A DNA stretch of 64,000 nucleotides, taken from Caballeronia sp. NK8 (GTDB lineage Bacteria > Pseudomonadota > Gammaproteobacteria > Burkholderiales > Burkholderiaceae). Position 1 is the first letter of the stretch; each line of letters begins with the position of its first letter. A model generated the notes under the pieces. It was not told the origin of the DNA. It saw only the letters and a program-made list of their open reading frames with translations, and ran no database searches. Positions 50,262 through 58,751 of the stretch are shown here, piece by piece. The DNA is taken from the NCBI RefSeq assembly GCF_018408855.1, contig NZ_AP024325.1:62001-126000 (forward strand), read 5' to 3'. The translations under genes and the position numbers were made by a program.

Positions 50262-51501
50262 CGATGCACACCTTTCCTTCGAACGCCGATCGCACGCATT
50301 CGCTCATGCTGCCGAACGCGACCGTCACGCCGATATTCGCCGGCGCGTAGTGCGCCCATTTGCCCGAGTTGGTCATCACGAGGCCGCTCACCTGCTTCAT
50401 CACCGGCGTGATGTATGTGCAGGTATCGACGACGATCTGCACGCCGCGCGCCGCAAGCCGTTGCGCGATGCCTTCCTCTTCGAGTTGCCACAGCACGAAG
50501 CGGCTCGTGTTCACATAGACATCGCAGCGCGGCGCGCCTTCATGACGCGCGAAAAGCGCGGCGAGCGTGCGGAACTCATCGACGGAAAAATGCGGCGTGC
50601 CGAGACTGACGGCGGCGAGCGCGTCGCCCGGTTGCGCGTGACTCCAGCGCGCGCGCACGGCATGAAGGTCCGATGCGCTCACCGGAATCGTGCGTTCGGG
50701 CGCGCGCCCTTGCAATGCAGCGTCGAGCGTCGCGGCTTCGGGCGTGATGCCGACCGCATGAAACAGCGCCACCGATCCGCTCGAGGCCGCCGCCGCGCCG
50801 AGCGCCTTCAGTTCGTCTTCAGTGGTGTCATCGGGCAGGCCGGTGATGGCGGCCACCGTCGCGCCGGCAACGCTGCCGAGCAGGAAGCCGAGCGCGGCGA
50901 AGTCCGCATCGCGATGCAGCGACGCGCGCAGATCGGGTGCTGCGATCACGATGCGCGCCGCGCGATTCGCCGTGACGTGCAGGCCCGCGTTCGGCACCCG
51001 AGCGGTGATCGCGGCGGCGAGATCGAGAAAATCGCCATAGCGGCTGGTGCGCGCGCCGAGCACCGAGTTGGCGAAGACGATCGCGTTGGATTCGGCCCAT
51101 GCGATCTGATCGCCCAGTTTCGGGCGATGCTTCAACTGATACGGCGCGCACGTGAAGCTCGCTTCGCAGCCGAGTTCGATATGCGCCTGCATGAGGCGCT
51201 TGCCCGCGCTCGCGATGCCGGCATCGCCGCGAAACAGCTCCGGGTGAATGAGATCGAGCGAGCCGACATTGAGCGTGGTCGGCACGGCGACCTTCGCGCC
51301 GCTCGCGACGAAGCGCTCGACGAAATCGAGGCTCGCCGCGCCGTGATACAGACAGCCGTCGATGTGCGCGCAGCTGATGTCGATGAGTGTATCGGCGTCC
51401 ATGACGCGCGCCGTCGCGGCGACGATACGCATCGCGAGCGCGAGGCCATCGCCGAACTCGCCGCCGAGCATCGCGGTGTCGCGTGGGGAAAGAGTGAGCA
51501 T
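50248..51501 (-). CDS. aconitase X catalytic (large) subunit, probable cis-3-hydroxyproline dehydratase
   Basis: A 417-residue AcnX (DUF521) protein. LIDISCAHIDGCLYHG near the N-terminus, CEASFTCAPYQ, WAESNAIVFANSVLGARTSR and VVDTCTYITPVMKQ give the Cys and Arg residues of the iron-sulfur active site typical of this family. Near the end, TNSGKWAHYAPANIGV is the conserved substrate-contact block. In the AcnX family, two-gene forms next to hydroxyproline genes act as cis-3-hydroxy-L-proline dehydratases, giving pyrroline-2-carboxylate. Position beside the GntR and 4-hydroxyproline genes supports that role; not proven. Confidence 0.86.
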   Translation of the reverse strand: MLTLSPRDTAMLGGEFGDGLALAMRIVAATARVMDADTLIDISCAHIDGCLYHGAASLDFVERFVASGAKVAVPTTLNVGSLDLIHPELFRGDAGIASAGKRLMQAHIELGCEASFTCAPYQLKHRPKLGDQIAWAESNAIVFANSVLGARTSRYGDFLDLAAAITARVPNAGLHVTANRAARIVIAAPDLRASLHRDADFAALGFLLGSVAGATVAAITGLPDDTTEDELKALGAAAASSGSVALFHAVGITPEAATLDAALQGRAPERTIPVSASDLHAVRARWSHAQPGDALAAVSLGTPHFSVDEFRTLAALFARHEGAPRCDVYVNTSRFVLWQLEEEGIAQRLAARGVQIVVDTCTYITPVMKQVSGLVMTNSGKWAHYAPANIGVTVAFGSMSECVRSAFEGKVCIDEYV

Positions 51502-51657
51502 CGGGTTCGATTGCGTTCGATTGCGCCGCGCTGTTGGTTGTCAGCGCAGGATAACGGATCGGCTCGAATCGATCTACCCGACGCGGGTGGCGCGGCTCAT
51601 GCGCGCATCTGGCTTACTGACTGGATCGCATCACTTTCACACCGGAGACAGGCAGAC

Positions 51658-52818
51658 ATGGGCGTATTGAGCGGAGTTCGGGTTCTGGAGTTCGAGGCGA
51701 TCGGTCCCGCGCCGTTCGGGTGCATGTTGCTCGCGGACATGGGCGCGGATGTGCTGCGCGTCGATCGTCCCGTCGCGGCCGGCGATCTCGGGCCGAAGAT
51801 CAGCGGCAAGCACAAGAATCTGACCGGGCGCGGCCGGCGTTCGGTCACGCTCGACCTGAAGCAGCGCGAAGCCGCCGATGCCGCGCTCGAACTGATGTCG
51901 AAGGCGGATGTCGTCATCGAAGGCTTCCGGCCGGGCACGATGGAACGGCTCGGCATCGGACCGGATACGGCGCTCGCGCGCAATCCGAAGCTCGTGTATG
52001 GCCGCATGACGGGCTGGGGGCAAACAGGTCCGCTCGCCGAGCGCGCGGGGCACGACCTGAACTACATCGCGCTGTCGGGCGTGCTGTCGGGCATCGGGCG
52101 CGCGGGCGAGCCGCCGGTGCCGCCGCTGAATCTCGTCGGCGATTACGGCGGCGGCGGCATGCTGCTCGCGCTCGGCGTCGTGGCGGCGCTCTTCAACGTG
52201 CAGCGCGGCGGCGCGGGACAAGTGGTCGATGCCGCGATGATCGAAGGCGCTGCGCAGCTCGGCACGACCATGTGGGGATTGATTGCGTCGGGTAACTGGC
52301 GCGAGGCGCGCGAGAGCAATCTGCTCGATGGCGGCACGCCCTGGTACGACAGTTATCGCACGCGTGACGGGCATTACATGGCCGTTGGCGCGGTGGAAGC
52401 GCGCTTCTATGCGCAATTGCTGGAGAAGCTCGGCTTGGCCGACGCGGATTTGCCCGCGCAGCATGATCGGGCAGGCTGGCCGCTGCTGAGGGAACGATTC
52501 GCGGCGGCGTTCGCCGAGCGCACGCGCGACGAATGGTGCCGCGTGTTCGAAGGCAGCGACGCCTGTGTCGCGCCGGTGCTGGGTTTTTCGGAAGCGCCGG
52601 CGCATCCGCAGCATCGCGCGCGCGCAAGCTTTGTCGAGTTCGATGGCGTCGTGCAACCCGCGCCCGCGCCGAAGTTTTCGCAAACGCCTTCGGCCATTTC
52701 ACGGCCTGCGCCGCGACGAGGCGAAGGAGGCGCTGGCGCTTTGAGGGACTGGGGCCTGGATGAATCGGAGATTGCGCGGCTGCGTGCGAGTGGCCTCGGG
52801 TTCGCGTCGGAAGCCTGA
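51658..52818 (+). CDS. alpha-methylacyl-CoA racemase (CaiB/BaiF superfamily)
   Basis: A 386-residue family III CoA enzyme closely matching AMACR. GVRVLEFEAIGPAPFGCMLL is the N-terminus; AGHDLNYIALSGVLSGIGRA carries the catalytic His, NLVGDYGGGGMLLALG the catalytic Asp, and LLDGGTPWYDSYRTRDGHYM the downstream signature specific to AMACR rather than CoA-transferases. It should interconvert (2R)- and (2S)-2-methylacyl-CoA esters so that branched or steroid-like side chains can be beta-oxidised. The frame is open far upstream but this ATG fits the family start. It is divergent from the aconitase X pair. Confidence 0.9.
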   Translation: MGVLSGVRVLEFEAIGPAPFGCMLLADMGADVLRVDRPVAAGDLGPKISGKHKNLTGRGRRSVTLDLKQREAADAALELMSKADVVIEGFRPGTMERLGIGPDTALARNPKLVYGRMTGWGQTGPLAERAGHDLNYIALSGVLSGIGRAGEPPVPPLNLVGDYGGGGMLLALGVVAALFNVQRGGAGQVVDAAMIEGAAQLGTTMWGLIASGNWREARESNLLDGGTPWYDSYRTRDGHYMAVGAVEARFYAQLLEKLGLADADLPAQHDRAGWPLLRERFAAAFAERTRDEWCRVFEGSDACVAPVLGFSEAPAHPQHRARASFVEFDGVVQPAPAPKFSQTPSAISRPAPRRGEGGAGALRDWGLDESEIARLRASGLGFASEA

Positions 52819-52839
52819 CCCCTTCAAAGCCTTTGCATG

Positions 52840-53823
52840 TTATCCACGCCCGAAATGACGGACGAAGCAGTAGAAAATCCACGGATGGATCTTGAGCATG
52901 GCCATCACAATGGACAGTTTCGGGCGATGATCCGAGTACATGCCGACCAGATGCGCGATGCGAAGCCTCTCGGCTACGCTGCACAGAATCGGTTTCGCCA
53001 GTCGGTAAGTCGGTGCCTTGATCGCTGTCTGAAACGCGATCGTCCTATAACCGTAGATGTATTTCAGTCTGAACAAAAGACGGCGGTAATTTCGTATCGG
53101 CATCGATTCCGTGCTCTTTTCCACGCGATCCATGATGGCAAAAAGATCTACGATCTTAGGATTGAAGCGTGTCGAAATGCCCGATTCCCTATACATATAC
53201 GAATACAAGGTATCGGGCATGAGCCGCACGATCTCCGATTTGCCCAGCGTCTGCACCGAGACGCAGATATCTTCGTATATCAACCCGGTCGGATGCTCGA
53301 TCGCCAGGAAGATGGATCGGCGCACCAGCTTGTTGAAGCAATAGGCCTGCAGCGATAGATCGAGAATTCTCTCGACCGCCTCCAAGCCGGTGATGATCGC
53401 ATCGCCCGTTTCGACGCGGTAATTGATCTTACCTTCCGGACTGATGTTCTCGGCAGCGAAAATTACGACGTCCGCATGGTGCGCGTCCGCCTCGGCAATG
53501 ACCCGGCGAATGAGGTCGCGGTGAACGTGATCGTCGCTATCGACGCACAGAACGTATTCGCCGCGCGCCGCCTGTGCGGCGATCTTGCGGGTTTCGGCGA
53601 GGCCCTTGTTCTCGCGGTTCTTAATAAACTGCCACGGAATTCGGTCTTGCTGCGCGAGGATGCGCGAGGTCATTTCGCCGGATCGATCAGGACTGCTGTC
53701 GTCGACGGCGATAATCTCGAAATCAGTGGAGGTTTGAGACAGAAGCGAATCGAGGCATTCTTCGATGTACGGCTCGACTTTGTACACAGGCAGCAAGACA
53801 CTGATTTTCGGCGGTGCTGGCAT
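52840..53823 (-). CDS. family 2 glycosyltransferase
   Basis: A 327-residue GT-A glycosyltransferase. KISVLLPVYKVEPYIEECLD is the N-terminal nucleotide-binding strand, EIIAVDDSSPDRS and GEYVLCVDSDDHVHRD the DxD-type metal site, followed by a variable acceptor part ending in several aromatic, partly hydrophobic stretches (HPWIFYCFVRHFGRG). Such stand-alone enzymes add sugars to polysaccharides or lipids. Base composition looks less GC-rich and codon use differs from the flanking genes, which suggests it was acquired. No other polysaccharide gene is nearby. Confidence 0.88.
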   Translation of the reverse strand: MPAPPKISVLLPVYKVEPYIEECLDSLLSQTSTDFEIIAVDDSSPDRSGEMTSRILAQQDRIPWQFIKNRENKGLAETRKIAAQAARGEYVLCVDSDDHVHRDLIRRVIAEADAHHADVVIFAAENISPEGKINYRVETGDAIITGLEAVERILDLSLQAYCFNKLVRRSIFLAIEHPTGLIYEDICVSVQTLGKSEIVRLMPDTLYSYMYRESGISTRFNPKIVDLFAIMDRVEKSTESMPIRNYRRLLFRLKYIYGYRTIAFQTAIKAPTYRLAKPILCSVAERLRIAHLVGMYSDHRPKLSIVMAMLKIHPWIFYCFVRHFGRG

Positions 53824-54122
53824 AGATGTGAACCCCGCTCGTGATTTTCAGGAGAACGACAATTGACCATGGATTCTACTTCGTGTTCCGTCTCGATGTA
53901 TTAGGGTTTGCTCACATACGGAACCAGACCGGGCATGCAAAGAACACCCGAAATTGGCTGTCCATCAATCGGATTTCGTGCGGGGCACGGCGCAAGGAGA
54001 GCGTCGTCACATATGGACGCCCCAAAACAAGCGATGCGAGACGACCGTACGAAGTCCCCTCGGAACGTTGTTTTGCGCCCGATTTTGGGGCGCTTCGAGT
54101 TAAATGGCCGAGGTGATTTCGA
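53824..54122. other. non-coding gap with a distant inverted repeat
   Basis: No convincing gene in 299 bp that look less GC-rich than the flanks. It holds an inverted repeat CGCCCCAAAA (54018-54027) and TTTTGGGGCG (54083-54092) with 55 bp between. The long separation makes a simple terminator unlikely; it could be an operator, a remnant of a mobile end, or chance. Confidence 0.4.
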
Positions 54123-54539
54123 TTACAGCGATGGACGCACCGCTGGCAACCTGTCGTACCAAGGAGGTGGTAATGGGATTCGGGCATTGCCCTTAATCGG
54201 GTCCCCACTGGAAAACAGGATGCCCGGACCAATGCACTGCTGGGGCAACCCCGGTCCGTCGGAAGAACATACACCGTCGGACCAAAGAAAGTCGGGAACA
54301 GGTGTGCTGAACGTGCGCTGTGCGAGCTTCTTGCCGCTTTTCGCATCGAAGACGCGTCCAACGTACTCGGAATTTCCCCCAGGAGCCCACGCAAGCAAAC
54401 ATCGTTCGGCTGCGTATGCGCGGTCGGGAGACTCCATTGTCTTGCACTCCGTACCGTGCGGGGTACGGTCAGTAAGGCCGAAGGATAGCGCGCCAACAAC
54501 TGCAAAAAATATCGCGATATGCTTGAATGAGAGCTTCAT
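54123..54539 (-). CDS. small protein downstream of the DUF6402-like gene, possible immunity protein
   Basis: A 138-residue protein beginning MKLSFKHIAIFFAVVGALSF, a single hydrophobic segment that could be a signal anchor or uncleaved signal, followed by a Cys-containing soluble part (GTECKTMESPDRAYAAERCL, LAWAPGGNSEYVGRVFDAKS) and a C-terminal PLPPPWYDRLPAVRPSL. Its start overlaps the end of the DUF6402-like gene by four bases, so they are co-translated. By the usual logic of effector/immunity pairs it may be the partner of that protein; no known family was recognised with certainty. Confidence 0.6.
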   Translation of the reverse strand: MKLSFKHIAIFFAVVGALSFGLTDRTPHGTECKTMESPDRAYAAERCLLAWAPGGNSEYVGRVFDAKSGKKLAQRTFSTPVPDFLWSDGVCSSDGPGLPQQCIGPGILFSSGDPIKGNARIPLPPPWYDRLPAVRPSL

Positions 54540-55728
54540 AGGTCAATCGTGATGGGCGGAACAACCGGAACATAACGGCGATCGGAATATACGACGAAGT
54601 CGCCGCCGCGGTGGTGTTTGGCTGACCAACGCCGAAAGTCGCTGTTGTGTACGGGATAGTACACATTGCCCTTGATGACCGGATCGCAAAGGGTAACGGA
54701 AGATTCGATGTAAGGAATATAGGGAGAGGTTGCCGCGACCGCGTCGAGCGGGATGACAATCACGCCATCGGTGCTCCAGTGGCCCAGATACTGTGACCGA
54801 TCGCCCTGCCGGTCGGTGAACGTGTAGTTGTCTTTCACATACACCCAGATACCCTTTACCTCGGCTCTCGTACTTCTCGACCCGACATTCCAGTGAAAGC
54901 GGGCGTGCCCGAGGGCAGCGTAGAAATTGAATGAGCCAAGCGCGCCGGTAAGATCATTGGGCACACCACTTCGGCGCATATTGCGCAGGAAGAGTTCGAT
55001 CTTCTGCGCGAACGTGCCATCAACCGATGCAAGTTGGAACTGGAAGTGGCGGTGCAGTTTGGCGGTATCGTCATCGCACATATCCGCGCAATCCAACAGG
55101 GTCATGCTATTTTTGTACGGCAGGATTTTCCTTTTGAGAACCTCCTTGGCCGTCGGCGAACGAATGGCTTCAGTGATCAGATAGTCGTATTTCTCCTCGC
55201 ATGAGCAAAACGGAGCACCCAGTCGAGCTTGACGGTGGTGGCGTCGTACATCTCAGGCGGGTAAGGCATGCCGTTTTGATTGATTTCCGCCGCTTCCTCG
55301 GCATCGGTTGGGGAATAGTTGAGTTTCCCGGCAAACCACCGCTCCATCAGGGTGGCCGAGACTGGCAGGAGCATCTTGCGCATAGCAGCCGGAATCTCCT
55401 GAATGTCGAACGGTGACACTGTTTCTTCCTGTCTGACGGGTCTGGGCGGTTTAACCGACCTTGGTGGGTCAGGATTCTCCAGCCAAGCTTTGAAGCGAGA
55501 GCGCAACTCGATCAGCTTCAGCAAACCATCCCCTGCTCGCGGCTTCGGCCGTGGCCGTCTCGAATGTGTCCCTGATGGTGGCTTTGGCTCCTCGCGCGTG
55601 GGGGGTGAACGATCCAGTGATAGCGAAACTTCGCGCACGATACGGGCGCCATTTTGTTTCCTCCAGCGCCAGAGCAACTTGTTGATTTTGTAATACGAGA
55701 AATTCATAAGTCGGTAAATTGCCAGCAT
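54536..55728 (-). pseudogene. DUF6402-like gene broken by a single-base frameshift
   Basis: Two overlapping frames together make one protein. The upstream part starts MLAIYRLMNFSYYKINKLLW (or at the Met 7 codons later) and runs through FDIQEIPAAMRKMLLPVSAT, ending at a TGA at 55177-55179. In the next frame the sequence continues as EEKYDYLITEAIRSPTAKEV and LKRKILPYKNSMTLLDCADM to the end at 54536. The two fit together if one base is missing near 55195 (GCGAGG[G]AGAAA). The total span, 1193 bp, is one short of a multiple of three. The joined protein resembles DUF6402 proteins, which I remember from Burkholderia genomes in type VI contexts. Either a real deletion or a sequencing error. Confidence 0.65.
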
Positions 55729-55740
55729 GTTTCTCGCGTG

Positions 55741-55777
55741 AAAAACAAAAAAAGCACGTTCGGCCAACCTCCGAACG
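55741..55777 (-). terminator. intrinsic terminator of the 61820-55817 operon
   Basis: Read leftwards: CGTTCGG, loop of seven, CCGAACG (stem 55757-55777), then TGC and seven T, one G and five T. It lies 40 bp beyond the SDR stop at 55817 and just before the start of the DUF6402-like gene, which must therefore have its own promoter or depend on read-through. Confidence 0.88.
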
Positions 55778-55816
55778 CGCCAAAGTGGAGCAACCCAATC
55801 CCTGAATCGAGCAGTC

Positions 55817-56638
55817 CTATTGCAGGTTTCCCGCCACCGCGACAGTCTGCCCGGTAATGTAGTTCGATTCCGGCGAGCAGAAGAGATAGACGCCGCCCGC
55901 CGCTTCTTCCGGTGTGCCGCCACGTCCGAGCGGATTGCGCTGCGCGTGCGATTTCAGCATGTCGGCGTTCAGGCCGACGCGAATGTCCCTGCCATCGATC
56001 TTCACGGACGCCGCCGCCTCGGTGCTCACGGTCATGCGCGTATGGATCAGGCCAAATGCGACGCAATTCACGTTGACGTTGAAACGCCCCCACTCGCGCG
56101 CCAGCGCGCGCGTCATGCCGATCACGCCCGCCTTCGCCGATGAATAGTTCATCTGCCCGGCATTGCCGTTCAGCGCCGACGTCGACGAAATATTGACGAT
56201 TTTCCGATAATTCTCCCGGCCCGCTTCCTTATCAGCGGCGTGCAGCGCTTTGATATGCGGATAGGCCGCGCGCAGAATGCGGAACGGCGCGGTGAGATGA
56301 CAGTCGATGATCGCGTACCACTGCTCATCGGTCATTTTCTGCACGACGTCGTCCCACGTATAACCCGCGTTATTGACGATGATGTCGATACCCTTGAACG
56401 AATTCATCGCTGTTCCGATCAGCCGGTCCGCGAAATCCGGCGCCGACACATTGCCCACACACGCCACCGCTTCCGTGCCTTGCGTGCGCAGCAGTTCCAC
56501 GGTCTCCTGCGCGGGCTCGGTATCGAGATCGTTGATGACGAGGCGCGCGCCTTCACTCGCGAGCTTGAGCGCGATCGCCTGACCGATGCCGCGTCCCGAA
56601 CCGGTTACCAATGCCACCTTGCCTTCGAGCTTTCCCAT
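55817..56638 (-). CDS. short-chain dehydrogenase/reductase (FabG-like)
   Basis: A 273-residue Rossmann enzyme. TGSGRGIGQAIALKLASEG binds NAD(P), NNAGYTWDDV is the NNAG motif, and the catalytic Ser, Tyr and Lys are in NISSTSALNGNAGQMNYSSA and the following K. About ten extra residues (HAADKEAGRENYRK) precede the Ser. In the operon it would be the 3-hydroxyacyl-CoA dehydrogenase step. Last gene of the leftward operon. Confidence 0.9.
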   Translation of the reverse strand: MGKLEGKVALVTGSGRGIGQAIALKLASEGARLVINDLDTEPAQETVELLRTQGTEAVACVGNVSAPDFADRLIGTAMNSFKGIDIIVNNAGYTWDDVVQKMTDEQWYAIIDCHLTAPFRILRAAYPHIKALHAADKEAGRENYRKIVNISSTSALNGNAGQMNYSSAKAGVIGMTRALAREWGRFNVNVNCVAFGLIHTRMTVSTEAAASVKIDGRDIRVGLNADMLKSHAQRNPLGRGGTPEEAAGGVYLFCSPESNYITGQTVAVAGNLQ

Positions 56639-56659
56639 GATGTCTTCCCGATGAATGAT

Positions 56660-57076
56660 TCAGAGCGCGACCACCGCGTCGCCGAGCACGCGCGGTTCGC
56701 CATATTGATTGACGGTCTGGATTTCGAGCCGCACGCGGCGTTCGCCTTCGGCTTCGAATTTCTCGGTGACCTTGCCCGTGCACGTCACGACATGTCCGAG
56801 CTGCGTAATGCCGACAAAGCGAACGCCGAGCGAGCGCAACTGCCGCTGCTCGACCCACGACGTGAGCAGCCGCCCGAGCCACGCCATCGACAACATGCCA
56901 TGTGCAAACACTTCCGGCACGCCAGCGCGACGCGCATAGTCGGTGTCGATATGAATGGCGTTGTGATCGCCCGACGCACCCGCGAAAAGCGCGAGCGTCG
57001 TGCGGTTCACTGCGGGAAGCGTGAGCGACGGCAAGATGTCGCCGACGCGGATCGAATCGAAACTGATGATGCTCAT
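56660..57076 (-). CDS. MaoC-family (R)-hydratase
   Basis: A 138-residue single hot-dog MaoC domain. LFAGASGDHNAIHIDTDYAR contains the hydratase catalytic Asp and His, then GVPEVFAHGMLSMAWLGRLL. A lone MaoC domain of this length is usually one half of a dimeric or heterodimeric enoyl-CoA hydratase; the other half is probably the gene at 57092, 15 bp upstream. It hydrates an enoyl-CoA in the beta-oxidation-like pathway of the operon. Confidence 0.88.
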   Translation of the reverse strand: MSIISFDSIRVGDILPSLTLPAVNRTTLALFAGASGDHNAIHIDTDYARRAGVPEVFAHGMLSMAWLGRLLTSWVEQRQLRSLGVRFVGITQLGHVVTCTGKVTEKFEAEGERRVRLEIQTVNQYGEPRVLGDAVVAL

Positions 57077-57091
57077 TCGCCTGTTCCTCGC

Positions 57092-57529
57092 TTATCGCTG
57101 AACGATGACGCTGCGCAGATCGGCTACGTGCTCGCCGCGCTGGTTCGTCACGCGTGTTTCGCGCACGATGAACCACAGCGCGCCGTTCTTCTTGTCGTAG
57201 ATATCCGCGATGCGGCTTTCGTAACGCAGGAGATCGCCCGCATACGCCATGCGGTGATACTCGAACGACTGCTCGCCGTGCAGAATGCGCGACGAGACGA
57301 TGCCGAGTTCATCGCGCCACGCCGTCGACGACTGCTCGAATTCGAGCGAGAACAGAAACGTGGGCGGCAGCGGCAGCGTGGGATGCCCCGCGTCGTGCGC
57401 GGCGGCTTCGTCGAAATAGACCGGGTTCGTCTCGCCGATCGCCTTCGCGAAGAAGCGCAGGCGCCACGCATCCGCAGTTGCAGTGAATACCGGCAACCGC
57501 ATGCCGATATGCTTCTTCTCGATCGTCAT
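57092..57529 (-). CDS. MaoC N-terminal/FAS1-type dehydratase domain protein
   Basis: A 145-residue hot-dog protein (MTIEKKHIGMRLPVFTATAD). AIGETNPVYFDEAAAHDAGH and LPLPPTFLFSLEFEQSS are the conserved parts of the MaoC dehydratase N-terminal domain, which usually lacks the catalytic dyad and pairs with a catalytic MaoC domain, here likely the 56660 product. Split hydratases of this kind are known in steroid side-chain catabolism. Its ATG shares one base with the thiolase stop (TGATG), so translation is coupled. Confidence 0.86.
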   Translation of the reverse strand: MTIEKKHIGMRLPVFTATADAWRLRFFAKAIGETNPVYFDEAAAHDAGHPTLPLPPTFLFSLEFEQSSTAWRDELGIVSSRILHGEQSFEYHRMAYAGDLLRYESRIADIYDKKNGALWFIVRETRVTNQRGEHVADLRSVIVQR

Positions 57530-58716
57530 CACGCGTTGCGCTTGTAGATGGTGACGACGCCCGCGCCGCCGAGCCCAAGGTTGTGTTGCAAGGCGAGTTT
57601 CGCGCCCTGAACTTGCCGATCGCCCGCCGTGCCGCGCAACTGATGCGTCAGCTCGAAGCATTGCGCGAGTCCCGTCGCGCCGAGCGGATGGCCCTTCGAC
57701 AGCAGTCCGCCCGACGGATTGGTCACCCACTTGCCGCCGTAGGTGTTGTCGCCATCCATGACGAGGCGCTCGCCTTCGCCTTCCTTGCACAGGCCGAGTC
57801 CTTCGTAGGTCAGCAACTCGTTCTGCGCGAAGCAGTCGTGAAGTTCGATCACGTCGATGTCCTCGGGGCCGACGCCCGCCTGCTCGTAAGCCTGCTGTGC
57901 CGCATTGCGCGTGATGTCGAAGCCCACGACGCGGATCATGTCGCCCGCGTCATACGTGCTCGGCAGATCGGTGGCGAGCGACTGGCCCGCGATCATCACA
58001 TCGCTGCGCAAGCCGTGTTTGCGCGCGAAGGCCTCGGACACGAGAATGGCCGCAGCGCCGCCGCAGGTCGGCGGGCACGCCATCAGGCGCGTCAGCACGC
58101 CTTCCCACAGCACCGGCGCATTCATCACGTCTTCGGTCGACACGACATTGCGAAACACCGCGAGCGGATTGCGCGCCGCGTGCTCGCTCGCCTTCGCGCG
58201 AATGCGCGCGAACGTCTCCAGCTTGGTGCCGTACTTGCGCATATGCGCGAGGCCCGCGCCCGCGAACTGGCGGATCGCGGTGGGAATCTCCGTGTGGCCG
58301 ACGAGCTTGTTGGTCAGATCGAGCGCGCGTTCGAGCGCGGGCGCGCGGTCATTCCATTTCGACGACAGCGCGCCCGGCTGCATGAATTCGAAGCCTACGG
58401 CGAGCGCGCAATCGACCGCGCCGGATTCGACGGCCTGGCGCGCGAGAAAGAGCGCGGACGAACCCGTCGCACAGTTGTTGTTGACGTTGATGACCGGCAC
58501 GCCCGTCATGCCGACGCGATAGATCGCTTTCTGTCCGCACGTCGAGTCGCCATAGACATAGCCGGCATAGGCTTGCTGGATGGCCTTGAAGTCGAGGCCA
58601 GCGTCGGCGAGCGCATCGCGGATCGCGATTTCGCCCATCACGTCGTACGGCTCGCTCGCGCCCGGCTTCTTGAACGGGATCATGCCGACACCTGCGACAT
58701 ACACCTTGCGACTCAT
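57529..58716 (-). CDS. SCP2/lipid-transfer-type thiolase
   Basis: A 395-residue thiolase-fold enzyme of the sterol-carrier-protein thiolase branch. Nucleophile Cys82 is in VNNNCATGSSAL; the His of IELHDCFAQNEL and GGLLSKGHPLGATG complete the site. It differs from FadA/PhaA thiolases in these motifs and instead fits enzymes that cleave bulky or branched 3-ketoacyl-CoA. It follows the acyl-CoA dehydrogenase gene by 35 bp. Confidence 0.9.
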   Translation of the reverse strand: MSRKVYVAGVGMIPFKKPGASEPYDVMGEIAIRDALADAGLDFKAIQQAYAGYVYGDSTCGQKAIYRVGMTGVPVINVNNNCATGSSALFLARQAVESGAVDCALAVGFEFMQPGALSSKWNDRAPALERALDLTNKLVGHTEIPTAIRQFAGAGLAHMRKYGTKLETFARIRAKASEHAARNPLAVFRNVVSTEDVMNAPVLWEGVLTRLMACPPTCGGAAAILVSEAFARKHGLRSDVMIAGQSLATDLPSTYDAGDMIRVVGFDITRNAAQQAYEQAGVGPEDIDVIELHDCFAQNELLTYEGLGLCKEGEGERLVMDGDNTYGGKWVTNPSGGLLSKGHPLGATGLAQCFELTHQLRGTAGDRQVQGAKLALQHNLGLGGAGVVTIYKRNA

Positions 58717-58751
58717 GTGCTTCTCCTTCAGTGATTGAGACTTCGATGGAT

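Noticed and set aside
54018..54092. Inverted repeat CGCCCCAAAA ... TTTTGGGGCG as a terminator
   Set aside because: The arms are 55 bp apart and no T tract follows either arm.
55177..55210. Programmed frameshift in the DUF6402-like gene
   Set aside because: No slippery heptamer of the X-XXY-YYZ type is present; a simple one-base loss explains the frame better.
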